In this document: piece by piece, positions 23,460 through 33,901 of the stretch
Layout: each line of letters opens with the position of its first letter
Numbering within the stretch: position 1 is the first letter of the stretch
NCBI RefSeq assembly: GCF_900186835.1
Contig: NZ_LT906448.1
Span: forward strand, 2,022,001 to 2,086,000
From: Pasteurella dagmatis
GTDB lineage: Bacteria; Pseudomonadota; Gammaproteobacteria; Enterobacterales; Pasteurellaceae
Length of the DNA: 64,000 nt
Reading direction: 5' to 3'
The notes under the pieces: generated by a model
Seen by the model: the letters and a program-made list of their open reading frames with translations, nothing else
The model's database searches: none
What the model was told of the DNA's origin: nothing
Translations under genes and position numbers: made by a program

Positions 23460-24431
23460 ATGGGAACTGCACAACCAGCCAAAGCAGGTTTTAAAAAACT
23501 CGCAATTGCTGATGCCATGCAAGCAATGGGGATTTTACCGATTTTAATTTTAATTGTGATTGTGTTTTCTTTTGTCGCACCAAACTTTATGACCGAAGCG
23601 AACATGATGAATATCACGCGTCAAGCATCAATTAATATTGTATTAGCAGCAGGGATGACTTTTGTGATTTTAACCGGAGGGATCGATCTTTCTGTTGGCT
23701 CGATTCTTGGAGTAACTGCAGTGATTGGTCTTGTGAGTTCACTTAACCCCGCTTTAGCCGAATTTGCTGTGCCATTAGCTCTGTTAGCAGGCTTAGGCAT
23801 GGGGGTCTTCAATGGTTTATTAGTTGCTTATGCCGGTTTACCACCATTCATTGTAACATTGGGAACTTACACAGCATTGCGTGGAGCAGCTTATTTAGTT
23901 GCAGATGGTACAACAGTAATCAATTCAAAAATCTCATTCAGTTGGATTGGAAATGGTTATCTTGGTTCGGTGCCTTGGTTAGTCATCATCGCTTTTGCCG
24001 TGATTGCTGTATGTTGGTTCATTTTACGTCGTACTACACTTGGTACACATATTTATGCAGTAGGGGGCAACTTACAAGCAGCCCGTTTAACAGGCATCAA
24101 AGTCTCTTTAGTTTTAATCTTTGTTTACGCTGCTAGCGGTTTATTATCCGGTCTCGGTGGCGTAATGAGCGCATCTCGTTTATATAGTGCTAACGGTAAT
24201 CTTGGCGTTGGTTATGAACTTGATGCGATTGCTGCTGTTATTTTGGGTGGCACAAGTTTCGTGGGAGGTATTGGTACCATTACTGGTACACTCATTGGAG
24301 CCTTGATTATTGCTACTTTAAATAACGGTATGACGTTAATGGGCGTGTCTTATTTCTGGCAACTCGTTATTAAAGGTGGGGTAATCATCGTTGCAGTATT
24401 AATCGATAAGTACCGTACTCGTTCAGCTTAA
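23460..24431 (+). CDS. Sugar ABC transporter permease (RbsC type)
   Basis: 323 residues with about 8-10 membrane helices. Family motifs are LTGGIDLSVGSILG, AYAGLPPFIVTLGT, AVGGNLQAARLTGIKV and AAVILGGTSFVGGIGT. GAGGAGATGTAAAT precedes the ATG. One permease gene is enough because RbsC-type proteins form homodimers. Confidence 0.93.
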   Translation: MGTAQPAKAGFKKLAIADAMQAMGILPILILIVIVFSFVAPNFMTEANMMNITRQASINIVLAAGMTFVILTGGIDLSVGSILGVTAVIGLVSSLNPALAEFAVPLALLAGLGMGVFNGLLVAYAGLPPFIVTLGTYTALRGAAYLVADGTTVINSKISFSWIGNGYLGSVPWLVIIAFAVIAVCWFILRRTTLGTHIYAVGGNLQAARLTGIKVSLVLIFVYAASGLLSGLGGVMSASRLYSANGNLGVGYELDAIAAVILGGTSFVGGIGTITGTLIGALIIATLNNGMTLMGVSYFWQLVIKGGVIIVAVLIDKYRTRSA

Positions 24432-24457
24432 TTATCCACTTCATAGGAGAAATTGTA

Positions 24458-25387
24458 ATGAAATTAAAAACTTTAGCAGTATCTTTAATGTTAGCTATTG
24501 CACCTTTCGCTCAAGCGAAAGAACTGAAGTCAATTGGTGTAACAGTTGGTGATCTAGCTAACCCATTCTTCGTACAGATTGCGAAAGGGGCAGAGTTAAA
24601 AGCGAAAGAATTAGCAGGCGATAAAGTTAATGTGGTTTCGGTATCAAGTGGTTATGACTTAGGTCAGCAAGTTGCCCAAATTGATAACTTCATTGCGGCT
24701 AAAACAGATATGATTATTCTCAATGCAGCGGACTCTAAAGGAATCGGACCTGCGGTAGAACGTGCACGTAAAGCGGGGATTGTTGTTGTTGCGGTGGATG
24801 TGGCTGCAGATGGTGCAGATGCCACTGTGACCTCAAATAACTACCAAGCAGGTGAAATTGCGTGTCAAACTATTGTCGAAAAATTAAATGGCAAAGGTAA
24901 CGTTGTGATCATCAATGGACCACCAGTATCAGCAGTACAAGACCGTGTTCAAGGCTGTCAAGATGTGTTTGCGAAACATAGTGATATCAAAGTGTTATCA
25001 CACAACCAAAATGCAAAAGGTAGCCGTGAGGGGGGATTAGAAGTGATGACATCATTATTAATTGCCCATCCGAAAATTGATGCTGTCTTTGCAATCAATG
25101 ATCCAACAGCAATCGGCGCTGATTTAGCGGCAAAACAAGCACAACGTAGTGAATTTTTCATTATGGGTGTGGATGGATCGCCAGATGGTGAAGAAGCATT
25201 GAAATTATCAGATAGCTTATTCCGTGGTACACCAGCACAGGATCCTCAAGTAATGGCTGCTGAAGCAGTGAAAATTGGTTATGACATTTTACAAGGCAAA
25301 CCAGCGCCAAAAGATCCAGTGTTGATTCCTGTACACCTTATTACACGTGATAACATCAAAGATTATAAAGGTTGGACAGTGAAGTAA
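24458..25387 (+). CDS. Periplasmic sugar-binding protein (RbsB type)
   Basis: 309 residues. The signal peptide MKLKTLAVSLMLAIAPFAQA ends before KELKSIGVTVGD. Type I periplasmic binding fold motifs are NPFFVQIAKGAELKAKEL, NAADSKGIGPAVERA and GVDGSPDGEEAL. The ligand is probably an aldopentose or hexose (lyxose, mannose or a related sugar) given the isomerase and kinases downstream, which is inference. Confidence 0.92.
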   Translation: MKLKTLAVSLMLAIAPFAQAKELKSIGVTVGDLANPFFVQIAKGAELKAKELAGDKVNVVSVSSGYDLGQQVAQIDNFIAAKTDMIILNAADSKGIGPAVERARKAGIVVVAVDVAADGADATVTSNNYQAGEIACQTIVEKLNGKGNVVIINGPPVSAVQDRVQGCQDVFAKHSDIKVLSHNQNAKGSREGGLEVMTSLLIAHPKIDAVFAINDPTAIGADLAAKQAQRSEFFIMGVDGSPDGEEALKLSDSLFRGTPAQDPQVMAAEAVKIGYDILQGKPAPKDPVLIPVHLITRDNIKDYKGWTVK

Positions 25388-25399
25388 TTAAGTAGTCAT

Positions 25400-25430
25400 T
25401 TTATCCCTCTCCCAAAAGGAGGGGGATAAT
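25400..25430. terminator. Hairpin between the binding-protein gene and the convergent regulator
   Basis: TTATCCCTCTCC pairs with GGAGGGGGATAA with slight mismatch. No long T-run, so termination may be partial. Confidence 0.55.
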
Positions 25431-26150
25431 CTAAGAACAGCGTTCAACTGCGACAGAAAATAAATACCCCATACCTCGCACTGTTTGAATATATGTAGGG
25501 GCTTTGGGATTAGGTTCAATTTTTTTACGCAACCGCATAATTAATACATCAATAGTGCGGTCAAAAATTTCTAAACTTTCACTATGGGTTAATTCCAATA
25601 GTTTTTCTCGAGAAAGTACTTTTTGAGCATGTGAAACTAACGCATGCAATAAAGTATATTCACCTTGTGTCAGGTCTATTTCCTGTTTTTGTGGTGAAAA
25701 TAATTTGTGATTTTCTGTATCAAGTACCCAGTGATTAAATGTAAATCCTTGCTGAATGTTTGGGTTTGTAAAAAGTTGGGGATGGTGACGACGCAGTGCG
25801 ACTTTGGCTCTGGCAACTACAACACGAGGATAAAAGGGTTTAGCAATATAATCATCAGCACCCATTTCTAAACCCACTACGATATCAGATTCAGAATCTA
25901 GACCACTTAGCATAATAACAGGTGCTGAACTAATACTTTTTAAACGTTGGAGTAAAACAAGCCCATTAACATCAGGCAGTATTAAATCAAGAAAAATAAG
26001 TGAAAAATGTGTTGTCTGCAATAAAGAGAGTGCTTGTGTGCCCGTTTGCGCTGTAACAACAGTATAACCATGTTCTTCAAAAATATCAGTTAAGAGTTCA
26101 CAAATTTGAACATCATCATCAATAACAAGAATATGGGTATTTTGTTGCAT
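25431..26150 (-). CDS. OmpR-family response regulator
   Basis: About 239 residues from MQQNTHILVIDDDVQICELL (a start 12 bases earlier, MDHTMQQ, is also possible). The receiver has the acidic pair in VIDDD, acceptor Asp in LIFLDLILPD, MLSG and K in YIAKPF. The C-terminal winged helix has LTQGEYTLLHALV, DRTIDVLIMRLRKKIEP and IQTVRGMGYLF. It is flanked by the two halves of the sugar system and is 2 genes away from the orphan hybrid kinase. It may control sugar use, but its signal is unknown. Confidence 0.92.
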   Translation of the reverse strand: MQQNTHILVIDDDVQICELLTDIFEEHGYTVVTAQTGTQALSLLQTTHFSLIFLDLILPDVNGLVLLQRLKSISSAPVIMLSGLDSESDIVVGLEMGADDYIAKPFYPRVVVARAKVALRRHHPQLFTNPNIQQGFTFNHWVLDTENHKLFSPQKQEIDLTQGEYTLLHALVSHAQKVLSREKLLELTHSESLEIFDRTIDVLIMRLRKKIEPNPKAPTYIQTVRGMGYLFSVAVERCS

Positions 26151-26259
26151 CGTATGATCCATTTGATTGAATAAAGAATAGTGAAAGTATATAAAATTTC
26201 CTAAAAAAATCATATTTATTGAGTAAATAAAATGCAAAGTAAAAAGTAATGAGGTGGTT

Positions 26260-27177
26260 ATGCGTATTGGAATTGATTTAGGTGGTACAAAAATTGAAGT
26301 GATCGCACTGTCTGATGATGGTACAGAATTATTTAGAAAGCGAGTGCCTACACCCAGAGGTTCCTATGAAGAGACGCTTTCAGCGATTAAAGGATTAGTA
26401 GATGATGCAGAGCGAGAAACCGGGCAAACAGGTACAGTCGGTCTTGGTATTCCAGGCACAATTTCTCCTTTTAGTCATAAAGTGAAAAATGCGAATTCTG
26501 TTTGGTTGAATGGTCAGCCACTAGACAAAGATCTTTGCTTATTATTGGGGCGTGAAGTGCGTATTGCTAATGATGCAAACTGTATGACTGTCTCTGAGGC
26601 AACAGACGGTGCAGGAGAAGGAAGTGCGGTTGTTTTAGCCTTAATTTTAGGCACGGGCTGTGGTTCTGGCATTGTGATTAATGGCAAACCCCATAACGGC
26701 GGTAATGGAATTGGTGGTGAATGGGGACATAATGAATTGCCTTGGATGGATGAAGAAGAAAAAGAAGTGGCTCGAACAAAACAATGTTATTGCGGCCGTT
26801 ATGGCTGCATAGAGCAGTTTATTTCAGGGACAGGATTGTGTGATGATTATGAACGCCGTTCAGGTAACCGGTTAAAAGGTGATGAGATTGTTGCTCTTTC
26901 TGAACAGGGCGATGAAATCGCTGAACAATCTCTTCAAGCGTATGAGCGTCGTTTAGCGAAAGCATTATCTGCCTATGTCAATGTGCTTGATCCTGATGTG
27001 ATTGTGTTTGCTGGTGGGGTTTGTAATATTGATCGCCTCTACACTAATGTCCCGAAATTAATGCCGAATTATATTTTTGGTCGAGAATTTCATACCCCTA
27101 TTCGTAAGGCATTGCATGGTGATTCCAGTGGCGTTCGTGGCGCTGCTTGGTTATGGCCATTAGCGCAAGAAAAGTAA
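26260..27177 (+). CDS. ROK-family sugar kinase (fructokinase Mak-like)
   Basis: 305 residues from [21 protein letters not shown]. It has the ROK phosphate motif, [33 protein letters not shown] and the zinc motif [12 protein letters not shown]. Closest by pattern to E. coli Mak, which phosphorylates fructose to fructose 6-phosphate. GAGGTGG precedes the ATG at 26260, while a GTG two codons earlier is less likely. It starts the catabolic run and would act on fructose made from mannose by the next gene product (inference). Confidence 0.88.
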   Translation: MRIGIDLGGTKIEVIALSDDGTELFRKRVPTPRGSYEETLSAIKGLVDDAERETGQTGTVGLGIPGTISPFSHKVKNANSVWLNGQPLDKDLCLLLGREVRIANDANCMTVSEATDGAGEGSAVVLALILGTGCGSGIVINGKPHNGGNGIGGEWGHNELPWMDEEEKEVARTKQCYCGRYGCIEQFISGTGLCDDYERRSGNRLKGDEIVALSEQGDEIAEQSLQAYERRLAKALSAYVNVLDPDVIVFAGGVCNIDRLYTNVPKLMPNYIFGREFHTPIRKALHGDSSGVRGAAWLWPLAQEK

Positions 27178-27227
27178 AAATTCTCAAAAATTGACCGCAC
27201 TTTTTACCATAAAAAGAGGGCAAGCGA

Positions 27228-27911
27228 ATGAAACGTTCTGAAATTAATCAAGTGATTCGTGAAGCAAAAGCGTTAATGCAACAACATTGCTTCCATTTGC
27301 CTGAATTTGCAAAGTTCAGTTTAGTAGACTGGGAAACCCAAGATTTACTTGCACAACAAGAAGTGTTAGATGCACGTTTAGGATGGGATGTAACAGATTT
27401 TAATTTACATGATTTTGCCAAATTTGGTTTAACTTTGTTTACGATTCGCAATCAGTCTTCCACGAACAATAAGCCCTATGCAGAAAAGATTATGATGGTG
27501 AAAGAAGGGCAAATTACACCGATGCATTACCATTGGAAAAAAATGGAAGACATCATAAATCGTGGTGGTGGAACTTTAGTGATTCGTCTATATCAACGCG
27601 ATGAACAAACAGATTTATTAGATGAAAAATCGGATATTCAAGTGGCGGTTGACGGTAAGCAAATTAAGGTGAAAGCAGGGGGGATCGTCAAATTAAAACC
27701 TGGGCAAAGTATTTGTTTAACACCTTTGTTGTATCATAGTTTTTGGGCAGAAGGTGGTACGGTGTTGGCTGGTGAGGTATCAATGGCTAATGATGACTTA
27801 ACCGATAATCGCTTTTTAGAGCCGTTAGGGCGTTTTTCACAGATTGAAGAAGATGAGAAACCAATTCATTTATTATGTAGCGATTATCAGCATTATTTAA
27901 TGGGAGTATAA
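27228..27911 (+). CDS. D-lyxose / D-mannose ketol-isomerase (cupin)
   Basis: 227 residues resembling the D-lyxose isomerase of E. coli O157. The cupin metal ligands are in MHYHWKKMEDIINRGGG (two His and a Glu) with the last His in PLLYHSFW. Family members interconvert lyxose with xylulose and mannose with fructose. The stop is one base from the aldolase start region. It links to both kinases of the operon: xylulokinase for xylulose, ROK kinase for fructose. Confidence 0.88.
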   Translation: MKRSEINQVIREAKALMQQHCFHLPEFAKFSLVDWETQDLLAQQEVLDARLGWDVTDFNLHDFAKFGLTLFTIRNQSSTNNKPYAEKIMMVKEGQITPMHYHWKKMEDIINRGGGTLVIRLYQRDEQTDLLDEKSDIQVAVDGKQIKVKAGGIVKLKPGQSICLTPLLYHSFWAEGGTVLAGEVSMANDDLTDNRFLEPLGRFSQIEEDEKPIHLLCSDYQHYLMGV

Positions 27912-27912
27912 A

Positions 27913-28797
27913 ATGGCATTATTGAACTTAAAGTCGATTCTAGCAGTTGCAAATCAACATAAATTTGCTGTAGGTGCATTTAATGCGATTGATTCTAATT
28001 TTATTGATGCAGTCTTTGCTGCGGCACAACAACAGCAATCACCTGTTATTATTAATGTGGCAGAGGTGCATTTAAAATATATTGATCTAGAGCCGACCGT
28101 AGAATACATCAAGAAAAAAGCCGCGCTAGCAGGGGTGCCAGTATGTTTAAACTTAGACCATGGTTTAACGTTTCCAACCATTGAGCGCGCAATTAAGTGC
28201 GGTTTTTCTTCTATTATGTTTGATGGCTCACAACTCTCTTATGCAGAAAATATTGCACAAACACGTAAAGTAGTTGAGCTTTGCCAAAATTATGGGATCT
28301 CTGTTGAGGGAGAATTAGGTGCTGTTGGTGGTGATGAAGGTGGTGCACTAGAAAGTCATGCTGATGTTGCGTTGTATACCAAAGTTGAACAAGCGGTGGA
28401 ATTTGTCCATGAAACGGGAATTGATGCACTTGCGGTTGCGATTGGAAATACGCATGGTAAGTATAAAGGTATACCTAAACTTGATTTTGAGCGCCTTGAG
28501 CAAATTCATCAAGCGGTTTCTGTACCATTAGTATTACATGGTGGATCGGGGTTAAGTGTAGAAGATTTCCAAAAAACGATTCAACGCGGAATTTGTAAAA
28601 TTAATTTCTTTACAGGGATGTCACAAGCGGCATTACAGAGTGTAGAACAAGATATTAATAATACGGAATTAGATACAAAATATAATTATTACCTTATGAT
28701 GATGAATAATATGCAACAGGCAATTAACAGAACTGTTGCTGAACAAATGCAGATTTTTAATAGCATTAATAAGGCACAGTTATATGCAGGATCGTAA
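27913..28797 (+). CDS. Class II ketose-bisphosphate aldolase (GatY/FbaA type)
   Basis: 294 residues. Zinc-dependent aldolase motifs are GAFNAID, CLNLDHG, EGELGAVGGDEGG, AVAIGNTHGKYKG and LVLHGGSGL. It cleaves ketose 1-phosphates or 1,6-bisphosphates to dihydroxyacetone phosphate and an aldehyde. Substrate specificity cannot be read from sequence. It overlaps the following PfkB gene by 14 bases, so the two are probably co-translated. Confidence 0.88.
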   Translation: MALLNLKSILAVANQHKFAVGAFNAIDSNFIDAVFAAAQQQQSPVIINVAEVHLKYIDLEPTVEYIKKKAALAGVPVCLNLDHGLTFPTIERAIKCGFSSIMFDGSQLSYAENIAQTRKVVELCQNYGISVEGELGAVGGDEGGALESHADVALYTKVEQAVEFVHETGIDALAVAIGNTHGKYKGIPKLDFERLEQIHQAVSVPLVLHGGSGLSVEDFQKTIQRGICKINFFTGMSQAALQSVEQDINNTELDTKYNYYLMMMNNMQQAINRTVAEQMQIFNSINKAQLYAGS

Positions 28798-29767
28798 CGG
28801 TATTTTAGCCATTGGTAACTTATTAGTGGATAGGACGTTAGTGATTTCGGACTATCCACAAGAATCCATGTTAGCCACTATTTCAAAAATGGAATTACAT
28901 TGTGGTGGTGGCTGTACTAATGTATCGTTTAATCTTGATAAACTTGATCCTAACTTACCTCGTTTTCTCGCTGGGGCAATTGGCAAAGATAGTGAAGGGC
29001 AGTTTATTTTACAGCAAGCCCATCAGCATCGTGTTAATGTTGAAAATGTGATAACTGTCGATCTCCCAACATCATTCACTGATGTGATGATCAATTCAAA
29101 AACAGGTGACCGCACTTTTTTTCATTATGTAGGTGCGATGGCAGAGTATCGGATAGAACATCTTTTTCAACTCAATCATTCTGCGAAAATTGCACATATC
29201 GCCTATTTACCACTATTACCGCAGTTTCTTGATGTAGAAAAGTTGAAAGCAGTGCTTACTGAATTGCATCAACGTGGTTTTTTGGTTTCGATTGATTTAG
29301 TGTCTGTTTCGGATAAACTGATTTTCATACAACAAATTCAACCGATTTTAGCTTTTGTCGATTATGTCATTATTAATGACGTTGAAGCAAAATTGCTTAC
29401 GGATTCTGTTCACTTAGATTCGACTCAAGATGTTTTACAGTACATGGCAGAAAAAATTATGTCACAAGGTGTGCGTGAAGCTGTGATTGTTCATGATCCC
29501 AAATGGGCTGCCGCAATCAATAAACAAGGTGAACAAATTGCTGTTCCATCTTATTGGGTAGAAAAAAATAATATTGTCAGTACATTAGGTGCAGGTGATG
29601 CGTTTTGTACAGGTGTACTTTATGGCTTACATCATGATTTACCTTTACATGAGGTATTGCAATTAGGCCATGGTTTAGCCTATTTCAATTTATTTTCCAT
29701 TTCGGCAACAGATGGTGCAGTGAGTTATCAGGAACTGAAGCGTTTTATTGCACTGAATAAGTCCTAA
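28784..29767 (+). CDS. PfkB-family carbohydrate kinase
   Basis: 327 residues from MQDRNGILAIGNLLVDRTLV. It has the N-terminal GGGCTNVSFNLDKL motif (PfkB signature 1) and the catalytic VSTLGAGDAFCTGVLYG (Asp base) near residue 267. The start inside the aldolase gene is supported by the conserved N-terminus. Together with the aldolase it could form a kinase-aldolase route through a sugar 1-phosphate or bisphosphate (inference). Confidence 0.88.
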   Translation: MQDRNGILAIGNLLVDRTLVISDYPQESMLATISKMELHCGGGCTNVSFNLDKLDPNLPRFLAGAIGKDSEGQFILQQAHQHRVNVENVITVDLPTSFTDVMINSKTGDRTFFHYVGAMAEYRIEHLFQLNHSAKIAHIAYLPLLPQFLDVEKLKAVLTELHQRGFLVSIDLVSVSDKLIFIQQIQPILAFVDYVIINDVEAKLLTDSVHLDSTQDVLQYMAEKIMSQGVREAVIVHDPKWAAAINKQGEQIAVPSYWVEKNNIVSTLGAGDAFCTGVLYGLHHDLPLHEVLQLGHGLAYFNLFSISATDGAVSYQELKRFIALNKS

Positions 29768-29782
29768 CTTGAGGAGTGAATT

Positions 29783-31255
29783 ATGTATATCGGTATTGAC
29801 TGTGGCACGCAAGGAACAAAAGCAATCGTAGTAGATAGCCAGCAGAAAAAAGTGATTGCTGTTGGTTATGCTGCACATGAAATCATCGAAAATAGCGAAG
29901 GACGTCGAGAACAGCAACCACAATGGTGGACTGCGGCCTTAGTGAGCGCATTTCATGAGGCAGTAAAATTAGCCAAAATCGAACCGCACTTAATTAGAGG
30001 GATTGGTGTATCGGGGCAACAGCACGGGTTAGTGATGTTAGATGAGAATGATCAGCCTCTATATAATGCAAAACTTTGGTGTGATACTGAAACTGCAGCT
30101 GAAAATGCGGAATTTATCCAATTATTAGGTGGAAATGAACAGGCATTTGCTCAATTAGGTATCATGCCACAAACAGGTTATACTGCCTCAAAAATTGCAT
30201 GGTTTAGAAAACATTATCCTGAACAATATCAACGTATAGCTAAAATCATGTTGCCGCATGATTACCTGAACTATTGGTTGACAGGGCACTTTTGTATGGA
30301 GTATGGCGATGCATCTGGGACAGGGTATTTTGATGTAGCTAATCGCCAATGGGATCTTGATGCTTTCCGTTTACTCGCCCCTGAACTTGATCCACAAAAA
30401 GTATTAGCCCCTTTGGTTTCAGCAGAACAGAAAATTGGCACTATACGCCCTGAAATTGCTAAGTTATTAGGCTTATCTCCTCAGGTAATAGTTTCTACTG
30501 GTGGGGGTGATAACATGATGGGGGCAATTGGTACGGGCAATATTAAACAAGGTATTGCCACGATGAGTTTAGGCACCTCTGGTACATTGTATGCTTATAC
30601 GGATACACCTCTCAGCGATTTACCAATGGAAATTGCCAATTTCTGTTCAAGCACTGGTGGATGGCTACCTTTAGTGTGTGTCATGAACATGACGTCAGCG
30701 AATAAAAAAGTAATGGATTTACTGCAAATTGATGTGAAAAAATTTAATGAATTTATTCAACAAAGCCCTATTGGCGCAGAAGGTATTACTATTCTGCCTT
30801 TCTTCAATGGTGAGCGTGTGCCTCCGCTACCCCAAGCCAAAGCCAGTATTTTAGGGTTAGATGCGGCTAATTTCACCCAAGCGAATTTATGCCGAGCCAT
30901 GATGGAAGCTGCCAGCTTTACTTTACGTTATGGTTTAGATTTATTCCGCCAAGCAGGCTTATCTACTTCACAAATTCGTTTAATTGGCGGTGGAGCAAAA
31001 AGTGCAGTTTGGCGGCAAATGATCGCGGATATCATGAACACCGAAGTAGTGTGTTTGAAAGAGGAAGAAGCAGCTGCCCTAGGAGGTGCAATCCAAGCTA
31101 TGTGGGCAAATGGCGAAGGAGAGTTAACAGAGTTATGCCAAGACTTTGTGCATCTTGATGAGGAATCTGTTGTTCAACCAAAACCACAGAGTTTTGTTGA
31201 ATATGAACGAATTTATCAACGATATTTAACATTATTACAGCAATATTATGCATAA
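29783..31255 (+). CDS. xylB: Xylulokinase (FGGY family)
   Basis: 490 residues. Phosphate motif MYIGIDCGTQGTKAIVVDS, GVSGQQHGLVMLD (XylB sugar-binding region), GTSGTLYAYT and the FGGY C-terminal RLIGGGAKSAVWRQMIADI. It phosphorylates D-xylulose to xylulose 5-phosphate. The GAGGAGTGAATT site precedes the ATG. As last gene of the run it would complete use of D-lyxose via xylulose. Confidence 0.93.
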   Translation: MYIGIDCGTQGTKAIVVDSQQKKVIAVGYAAHEIIENSEGRREQQPQWWTAALVSAFHEAVKLAKIEPHLIRGIGVSGQQHGLVMLDENDQPLYNAKLWCDTETAAENAEFIQLLGGNEQAFAQLGIMPQTGYTASKIAWFRKHYPEQYQRIAKIMLPHDYLNYWLTGHFCMEYGDASGTGYFDVANRQWDLDAFRLLAPELDPQKVLAPLVSAEQKIGTIRPEIAKLLGLSPQVIVSTGGGDNMMGAIGTGNIKQGIATMSLGTSGTLYAYTDTPLSDLPMEIANFCSSTGGWLPLVCVMNMTSANKKVMDLLQIDVKKFNEFIQQSPIGAEGITILPFFNGERVPPLPQAKASILGLDAANFTQANLCRAMMEAASFTLRYGLDLFRQAGLSTSQIRLIGGGAKSAVWRQMIADIMNTEVVCLKEEEAAALGGAIQAMWANGEGELTELCQDFVHLDEESVVQPKPQSFVEYERIYQRYLTLLQQYYA

Positions 31256-31272
31256 TTAATGAAATATACCTT

Positions 31273-31308
31273 AGGTTAAATAATAAAAGTTATTTAACCT
31301 ATTTTTTG
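31273..31308 (+). terminator. Terminator of the sugar catabolic run
   Basis: AGGTTAAATAA pairs with TTATTTAACCT over a 6-base loop, then ATTTTTTG. Confidence 0.85.
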
Positions 31309-31480
31309 TTCGAGACTAATAGATTACTACTGAAATGAAATGGAAGAAGTTTATTTACAGTTCTTTTTGTTTTATGAGTAAATTTGTTTATAACTCTTTG
31401 TCCCACGCCCACACAGTGATAAACTAACCAACAATTTTTTTCGATTTATAAACCGTTTTTAGAACTTAACAGGTATATCA

Positions 31481-33196
31481 ATGCGTACAAGTCAATATTT
31501 ATTCTCAACCTTAAAAGAAACGCCTGCGGAGGCAAGTATTGTTAGCCATCAATTAATGTTGCGTGCGGGGATGATTCGTCCGTTAGCGTCAGGGCTTTAT
31601 ACTTGGTTACCGACAGGTTTACGTGTGTTAAACAAAGTAGAAAATATTATCCGTGAAGAAATGGATAAAAGTGGTGCGTTGGAAGTTAAAATGGCCGTCA
31701 CACAGCCCGCAGAATTATGGCAAGAGTCTGGACGTTGGGAAGAATATGGACCTGAATTATTACGTTTTAAAGATCGTGGGGATCGTGATTTTGTGATTGG
31801 ACCGACGAATGAAGAAGTGATTACTGATTTGATCCGTCGTGAATGTGCGTCATATAAACAATTACCGTTGAATTTATATCATATCCAAACTAAATTCCGT
31901 GATGAAGTACGCCCCCGTTTTGGTGTGATGCGTTCGCGTGAGTTTGTGATGAAAGATGCATATTCTTTCCATACTACCCACGAGTGTTTGCAAAAAACCT
32001 ATGATGTGATGTATGAGACTTACTCAAATATTTTCAATCGTTTAGGTTTAGATTTTCGTGCAGTACAAGCAGATACAGGCTCGATTGGTGGGAGTGCTTC
32101 ACACGAATTCCAAGTGTTAGCCCAAAGTGGTGAAGATGATGTCGTGTTTTCAACTGAGTCAGATTTTGCCGCCAATATTGAGCTTGCTGAAGCCGTGGCA
32201 TTAGGAGAACGTGGTGCACCAACAGAAGCATTGCGTTTAGTCGATACGCCAAATGCGAAAACGATTGCTGAATTAGTTGAACAATTTAATCAACCGATTG
32301 AGAAAACTGTGAAAACGTTAGTGGTACACGCAACGGAAGAAAGCGGTCATAAGTTAGTGGCATTATTAGTGCGTGGTGATCACGAGTTAAATGAAATCAA
32401 AGCTGAAAAAGTCGATATCGTTGCAAGCCCGTTACAATTCGCAACGGATGAAGAAATTCGTGCGGTAGTTGGTGCGGGTACAGGTTCTTTAGGTCCAATT
32501 AACTTACCAATGCCAGCGATTGCAGATCGCACTGTTGCGAATATGGATAACTTCTCTGCCGGCGCTAACCAAGACGGTAAACACTACTTTGGTATTAACT
32601 GGGAACGTGATTTGCCTTTACCACAAATTGCTGATTTACGTAACGTAGTTGAAGGCGATCCAAGTCCAGATGGTAAAGGTGTGTTACAGATCAAACGTGG
32701 TATTGAAGTGGGTCATATTTTCCAATTAGGAACGAAATATTCAGCAGCAATGAATGCCACAGTACAAGGCGAAGATGGGCGTCCACAAACTATGATCATG
32801 GGTTGCTATGGTATCGGTGTAACACGTGTCATTGCCGCAGCGATTGAACAACATCATGATGAACGTGGGATTATTTGGCCAGAAAATATTGCGCCGTTTA
32901 AAGTAGCTATTGTACCAATGAATATGCATAAATCTGAAAGCGTGCAACAATTTGCTGAAGAATTATACCGCACTTTAATGGCACAAGGTGTGGAGGTGAT
33001 TTTCGATGATCGTAAAGAGCGTCCAGGTGTGATGTTTGCGGATATGGAATTGATCGGCGTACCACATATGATTGTGATTGGTGAGAAAAATCTTGAGAAA
33101 GGCGAAATTGAATATAAAAATCGTCGTTCTGGCGAAAAAGAAATGATCGCTAAAGAACAATTACTTGATGTGTTAAAAGCAAAATTTAATCAATAA
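31481..33196 (+). CDS. proS: Prolyl-tRNA synthetase
   Basis: 571 residues, matching bacterial-type ProS with the YbaK-like editing insertion in the middle (about 225-400). N-terminal [18 protein letters not shown], motif 2 [27 protein letters not shown] and motif 3 [18 protein letters not shown]. It charges tRNA-Pro. Monocistronic, followed by a bidirectional terminator. Confidence 0.98.
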   Translation: MRTSQYLFSTLKETPAEASIVSHQLMLRAGMIRPLASGLYTWLPTGLRVLNKVENIIREEMDKSGALEVKMAVTQPAELWQESGRWEEYGPELLRFKDRGDRDFVIGPTNEEVITDLIRRECASYKQLPLNLYHIQTKFRDEVRPRFGVMRSREFVMKDAYSFHTTHECLQKTYDVMYETYSNIFNRLGLDFRAVQADTGSIGGSASHEFQVLAQSGEDDVVFSTESDFAANIELAEAVALGERGAPTEALRLVDTPNAKTIAELVEQFNQPIEKTVKTLVVHATEESGHKLVALLVRGDHELNEIKAEKVDIVASPLQFATDEEIRAVVGAGTGSLGPINLPMPAIADRTVANMDNFSAGANQDGKHYFGINWERDLPLPQIADLRNVVEGDPSPDGKGVLQIKRGIEVGHIFQLGTKYSAAMNATVQGEDGRPQTMIMGCYGIGVTRVIAAAIEQHHDERGIIWPENIAPFKVAIVPMNMHKSESVQQFAEELYRTLMAQGVEVIFDDRKERPGVMFADMELIGVPHMIVIGEKNLEKGEIEYKNRRSGEKEMIAKEQLLDVLKAKFNQ

Positions 33197-33213
33197 GTTG
33201 AATCACAGATAAC

Positions 33214-33245
33214 AAAAAATGCGAGTTTACTACTCGCATTTTTTT
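33214..33245. terminator. Bidirectional terminator between proS and gpt
   Basis: AAAAAATGCGAGT pairs with ACTCGCATTTTTT over a 5-base loop. Confidence 0.9.
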
Positions 33246-33267
33246 ATGTTGTAAATTTAAGACTGAA

Positions 33268-33729
33268 TTATTTTCTTGCCAAAGGTGGTACAAAAGTTAA
33301 ACCTAAATCCCAAGGTTGTTCGATCCAAGTGTTTTGTGGAATATCAATGACATAATCATCCACTAATGGCGCACCTGCAGGTTTTGCGAATACAGTGACA
33401 AATCTTGCTTTTGGATACATTTCACGAATTGCACGTGCAGTGTTGCCAGTGTCTACTAAATCATCAACCACGATAAAGCCTTCTCCATCACCTTCTGCAC
33501 GGTGTAATACTTTTAATTCACCTTGCTCAACGTGATCGTGGTAGCTTGCGATACATACAGTTTCTACGTGACGAATACCTAATTCACGTGCTAAAACGGC
33601 TGCTGGAAATAAACCGCCACGGCTAACTGCAATAATGCCTTTCCATTGTGTTGCTGGAAGTAAACGCTCTGATAATTTGCGTGCGTGCATTTGGAACATA
33701 TCCCACGTCACTACATATTTTTCACTCAT
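33268..33729 (-). CDS. gpt: Xanthine-guanine phosphoribosyltransferase
   Basis: 153 residues, as in E. coli Gpt. The PRPP loop is [15 protein letters not shown] and the purine-binding end is [16 protein letters not shown]. It salvages guanine and xanthine. AAAGGTGTGTTT precedes the ATG at 33729; an in-frame GTG two codons earlier is not needed. Confidence 0.97.
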   Translation of the reverse strand: MSEKYVVTWDMFQMHARKLSERLLPATQWKGIIAVSRGGLFPAAVLARELGIRHVETVCIASYHDHVEQGELKVLHRAEGDGEGFIVVDDLVDTGNTARAIREMYPKARFVTVFAKPAGAPLVDDYVIDIPQNTWIEQPWDLGLTFVPPLARK

Positions 33730-33901
33730 AAACACACCTTTCTAAAAATGAGGGGCAAATTTCTACCCATAAATTAAAAAATTGCGTTAGGATAACCTGA
33801 AATAGGGTTTTATGCTATAATTTTGCTAATTTTTTCTCATGAAATGGCTGAAAATTGATTATTTTTCAGGCTGCATATAACTAATACCAAAAGGAGGAAT
33901 T

